DNA of 7,525 nucleotides from Rariglobus sp967755175 (GTDB lineage: Bacteria; Verrucomicrobiota; Verrucomicrobiia; Opitutales; Opitutaceae), in contig CBRAFO010000144.1 of assembly GCA_967755175.1 (NCBI GenBank), positions 1 through 7,525 on the forward strand. Reading direction: 5' to 3'. The notes under the pieces were generated by a model, which was not told the origin of the DNA, did no database searches, and saw only the letters and a program-made list of their open reading frames with translations. This document shows, in pieces, positions 6,189 to 7,525 of this stretch; the first letter of the stretch is position 1; the number at the start of each line of letters is the position of its first letter. A program made the position numbers and the translations under genes.

Positions 6189-7525
6189 ATGCGCACGGTG
6201 ATCATTTCCGGTGCCGACACCGGTATCGGTAAAACGCGGGTCACCGCGGCGCTGGCGCGCACCCTCGCCGCAGACGGCGCGTCCGTGCAGATCGTGAAGC
6301 TGGTCGAGAGCGGCACGCGTGACTCCGCTCACCCCGGCGACGCCGAGCACGCCGCCGCGTTGGCAGGCTTGCCAGCGTCCGCCGCCTACACCGTGCGGCG
6401 CTACGCAGCGGCGATCAATCCGCTCGATGCGGCGGCGGCCGAGGGCGGTAGTTTGGAATGGGCTGGCTTGCTGGCCGATTACGGACGTTTGCCGGAGTGC
6501 GACTGGCGTTTAGTGGAAGGCGCGGGTGGTTTGGGTGTGCCGCTGGATGCGAGTGGCCGCGATTGGACGGACTTCGCTCGCGCCGTCGCCGCCGATTCCG
6601 TCGTGCTGGTCGTGAGCGACCGACTCGGCGCGATCAACCAGTCGCGCATGGTTTGGGACTATGCACGGTCGCGCGGACTGCACGCGGGTATCTGGCTCAA
6701 TGAAGCGGACGGCCCGCCGCCGGCCGAAGTCGCTCGCTCCACGCGGACAACTCTCTCGCGACTCGGCGTGCCCATCTGGGGCGAACTCGCTCACGGCGCG
6801 TTGAACCCAACGCGGTTTGATTGCGCAGTGCTCACGTCTGTGAAACCGCAGGCGCTTCCAACGACGAAGGCTCAATCGGCGCGTTTACCGCTGACCGGCC
6901 TGCTGGCCCAGCGCATCAACGCGGTGTTGCAGGAGCGCGACGCGGCCGGCTTGCGGCGGACCCTGCGCGTGTTCACGCCGGACGCGGGCACTTTGAATTT
7001 GGCGGACAACGATTACCTGTCGTTGGCCCGCGACCCAGCGATTGCATCGGCGGTGGCGCGAGCGGCGGTCGATTACGGCACTTCGGCGTCAGGCTCGCCG
7101 CTCATCACCGGCTGGCATGCGCCGCATGCCCGCCTCGTGGAGACGTTGTGCGCATGGCATGGTTTGCCGCACGGGCTTTTGTGGAGCAGCGGCTACGCGG
7201 CCAACGCCGCCATCCTCAGCGTGTTGCCGGAGAAGGGCGATCTGGTGCTCGCGGACCGATTGATCCACCACAGCATGGTCGCCGGACTGTTGCGCAGCGG
7301 CGCCCGGTTCAAGCGGTATCCGCATCTCGATCTCGACGCACTGGAGTCCGAACTCGCGCAGGCAGAGCCGGGGCGCGCGGTCTTCGTCGTGACCGAGAGT
7401 GTGTTCAGCATGGACGGCGATTATCCCGACTTGGTGCGCATGGCGGAACTCAAGCGCCAGTTCGGCTTTTTCTGGATCGTGGACGAGGCGCATGCGCTGG
7501 GTTGGTATGGTCCGCAAGGCGCGGG
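6189..7525 (+). CDS. bioD-bioF: BioD-BioF fusion: dethiobiotin synthetase joined to 8-amino-7-oxononanoate synthase; 3' end outside window
   Basis: One uninterrupted frame runs from the ATG at 6189 to the right edge (445 full codons). Residues 1 to about 220 are BioD, which makes dethiobiotin from DAPA, CO2 and ATP. They carry the P-loop GADTGIGKT (8-16), Lys37 and Ser41 (KLVESG), Mg ligands Thr16, Asp51 and Glu110 (VEGAGG), LGAINQS (146-152) and Asn171. A linker of roughly 12-15 residues (about 221-234) leads to BioF, which condenses a pimeloyl thioester with alanine to give KAPA. The BioF part starts like E. coli BioF (QRINAVL against EKINAAL) and has Arg256, LNLADNDYL (269-277), ASGSPLITG (300-308), SSGYAAN (333-339), His360, Glu403 (TESVFSMDGD), Asp432 and His435 (VDEAHALG). 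The PLP lysine lies beyond the window. No stop, frameshift or convincing internal start separates the domains. The gene is 39 bases after bioB, the third gene of the operon. Confidence 0.93.
   Translation, partial: MRTVIISGADTGIGKTRVTAALARTLAADGASVQIVKLVESGTRDSAHPGDAEHAAALAGLPASAAYTVRRYAAAINPLDAAAAEGGSLEWAGLLADYGRLPECDWRLVEGAGGLGVPLDASGRDWTDFARAVAADSVVLVVSDRLGAINQSRMVWDYARSRGLHAGIWLNEADGPPPAEVARSTRTTLSRLGVPIWGELAHGALNPTRFDCAVLTSVKPQALPTTKAQSARLPLTGLLAQRINAVLQERDAAGLRRTLRVFTPDAGTLNLADNDYLSLARDPAIASAVARAAVDYGTSASGSPLITGWHAPHARLVETLCAWHGLPHGLLWSSGYAANAAILSVLPEKGDLVLADRLIHHSMVAGLLRSGARFKRYPHLDLDALESELAQAEPGRAVFVVTESVFSMDGDYPDLVRMAELKRQFGFFWIVDEAHALGWYGPQGA

Noticed and set aside
6147..6191. Possible read-through of the bioB TGA into bioD, since both are in the same frame with no other stop between
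   Set aside because: The 13 codons between the stop and the bioD ATG look non-conserved, there is no stimulatory structure visible, and both proteins have normal ends for their families.
5055..6350. Minus-strand open frame of 431 codons opposite bioB and the bioD start
   Set aside because: BioB has full catalytic motifs on the other strand; the antisense product is rich in Gly, Arg, His and Ala with no recognisable domain.
6840..6930. Internal start that would make BioF a separate protein (GTG codons near residues 214 and 218)
   Set aside because: There is no stop after BioD and no Shine-Dalgarno before these GTG codons, so a fusion is the simplest reading.
1..7525. CRISPR array, insertion sequence, tRNA or rRNA
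   Set aside because: No direct repeat series, transposase motif or RNA-gene signature was seen; nearly all of the window is occupied by ordinary chromosomal genes.

Overview
The window is GC-rich, gene-dense bacterial DNA with weak Shine-Dalgarno signals. The mix of a Prc/Tsp-type tail-specific protease, a rhomboid with a C-terminal helical extension, a small single-cluster ferredoxin and a bioA-bioB-bioD/F cluster suggests a Verrucomicrobiota bacterium, probably of the Opitutaceae. This placement rests on remembered sequence style, not on a search.

Left part (1-3015, minus strand): two genes on the same strand, read right to left. The first codes for a rhomboid-family membrane protein (3015-2137). 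After an 80-base gap comes a large periplasmic C-terminal-processing protease of the Prc/Tsp family (start at 2056), which runs off the left edge. The rhomboid keeps its GxSxG serine but has lost the catalytic histidine and two oxyanion-hole residues, so it is probably a pseudoprotease.

Middle (3016-3699): a divergent intergenic region, then a 77-residue ferredoxin gene (3171-3404) closed by a textbook intrinsic terminator (3435-3462). Next is a control region holding two dyads of identical geometry (8-base arms, 16-base spacer). The second, TTGTTAAC-N16-ATTAACAA, matches the classic BirA operator and marks the biotin operon promoter.

Right part (3700-7525, plus strand): a biotin operon. It encodes BioA (DAPA aminotransferase, resembling the lysine-using Bacillus subtilis type), BioB (biotin synthase with a native histidine-rich tail), and a single uninterrupted reading frame in which a complete BioD domain (dethiobiotin synthetase) is followed in frame by a BioF domain (8-amino-7-oxononanoate synthase). 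The BioD-BioF fusion runs off the right edge. Together these genes cover the whole late pathway from pimeloyl thioester to biotin: BioF, BioA, BioD, BioB. The fusion joins steps 1 and 3, not consecutive ones, and is the most unusual item in the window. The neighbouring ferredoxin could supply electrons to radical-SAM BioB, although it is a separate transcription unit.
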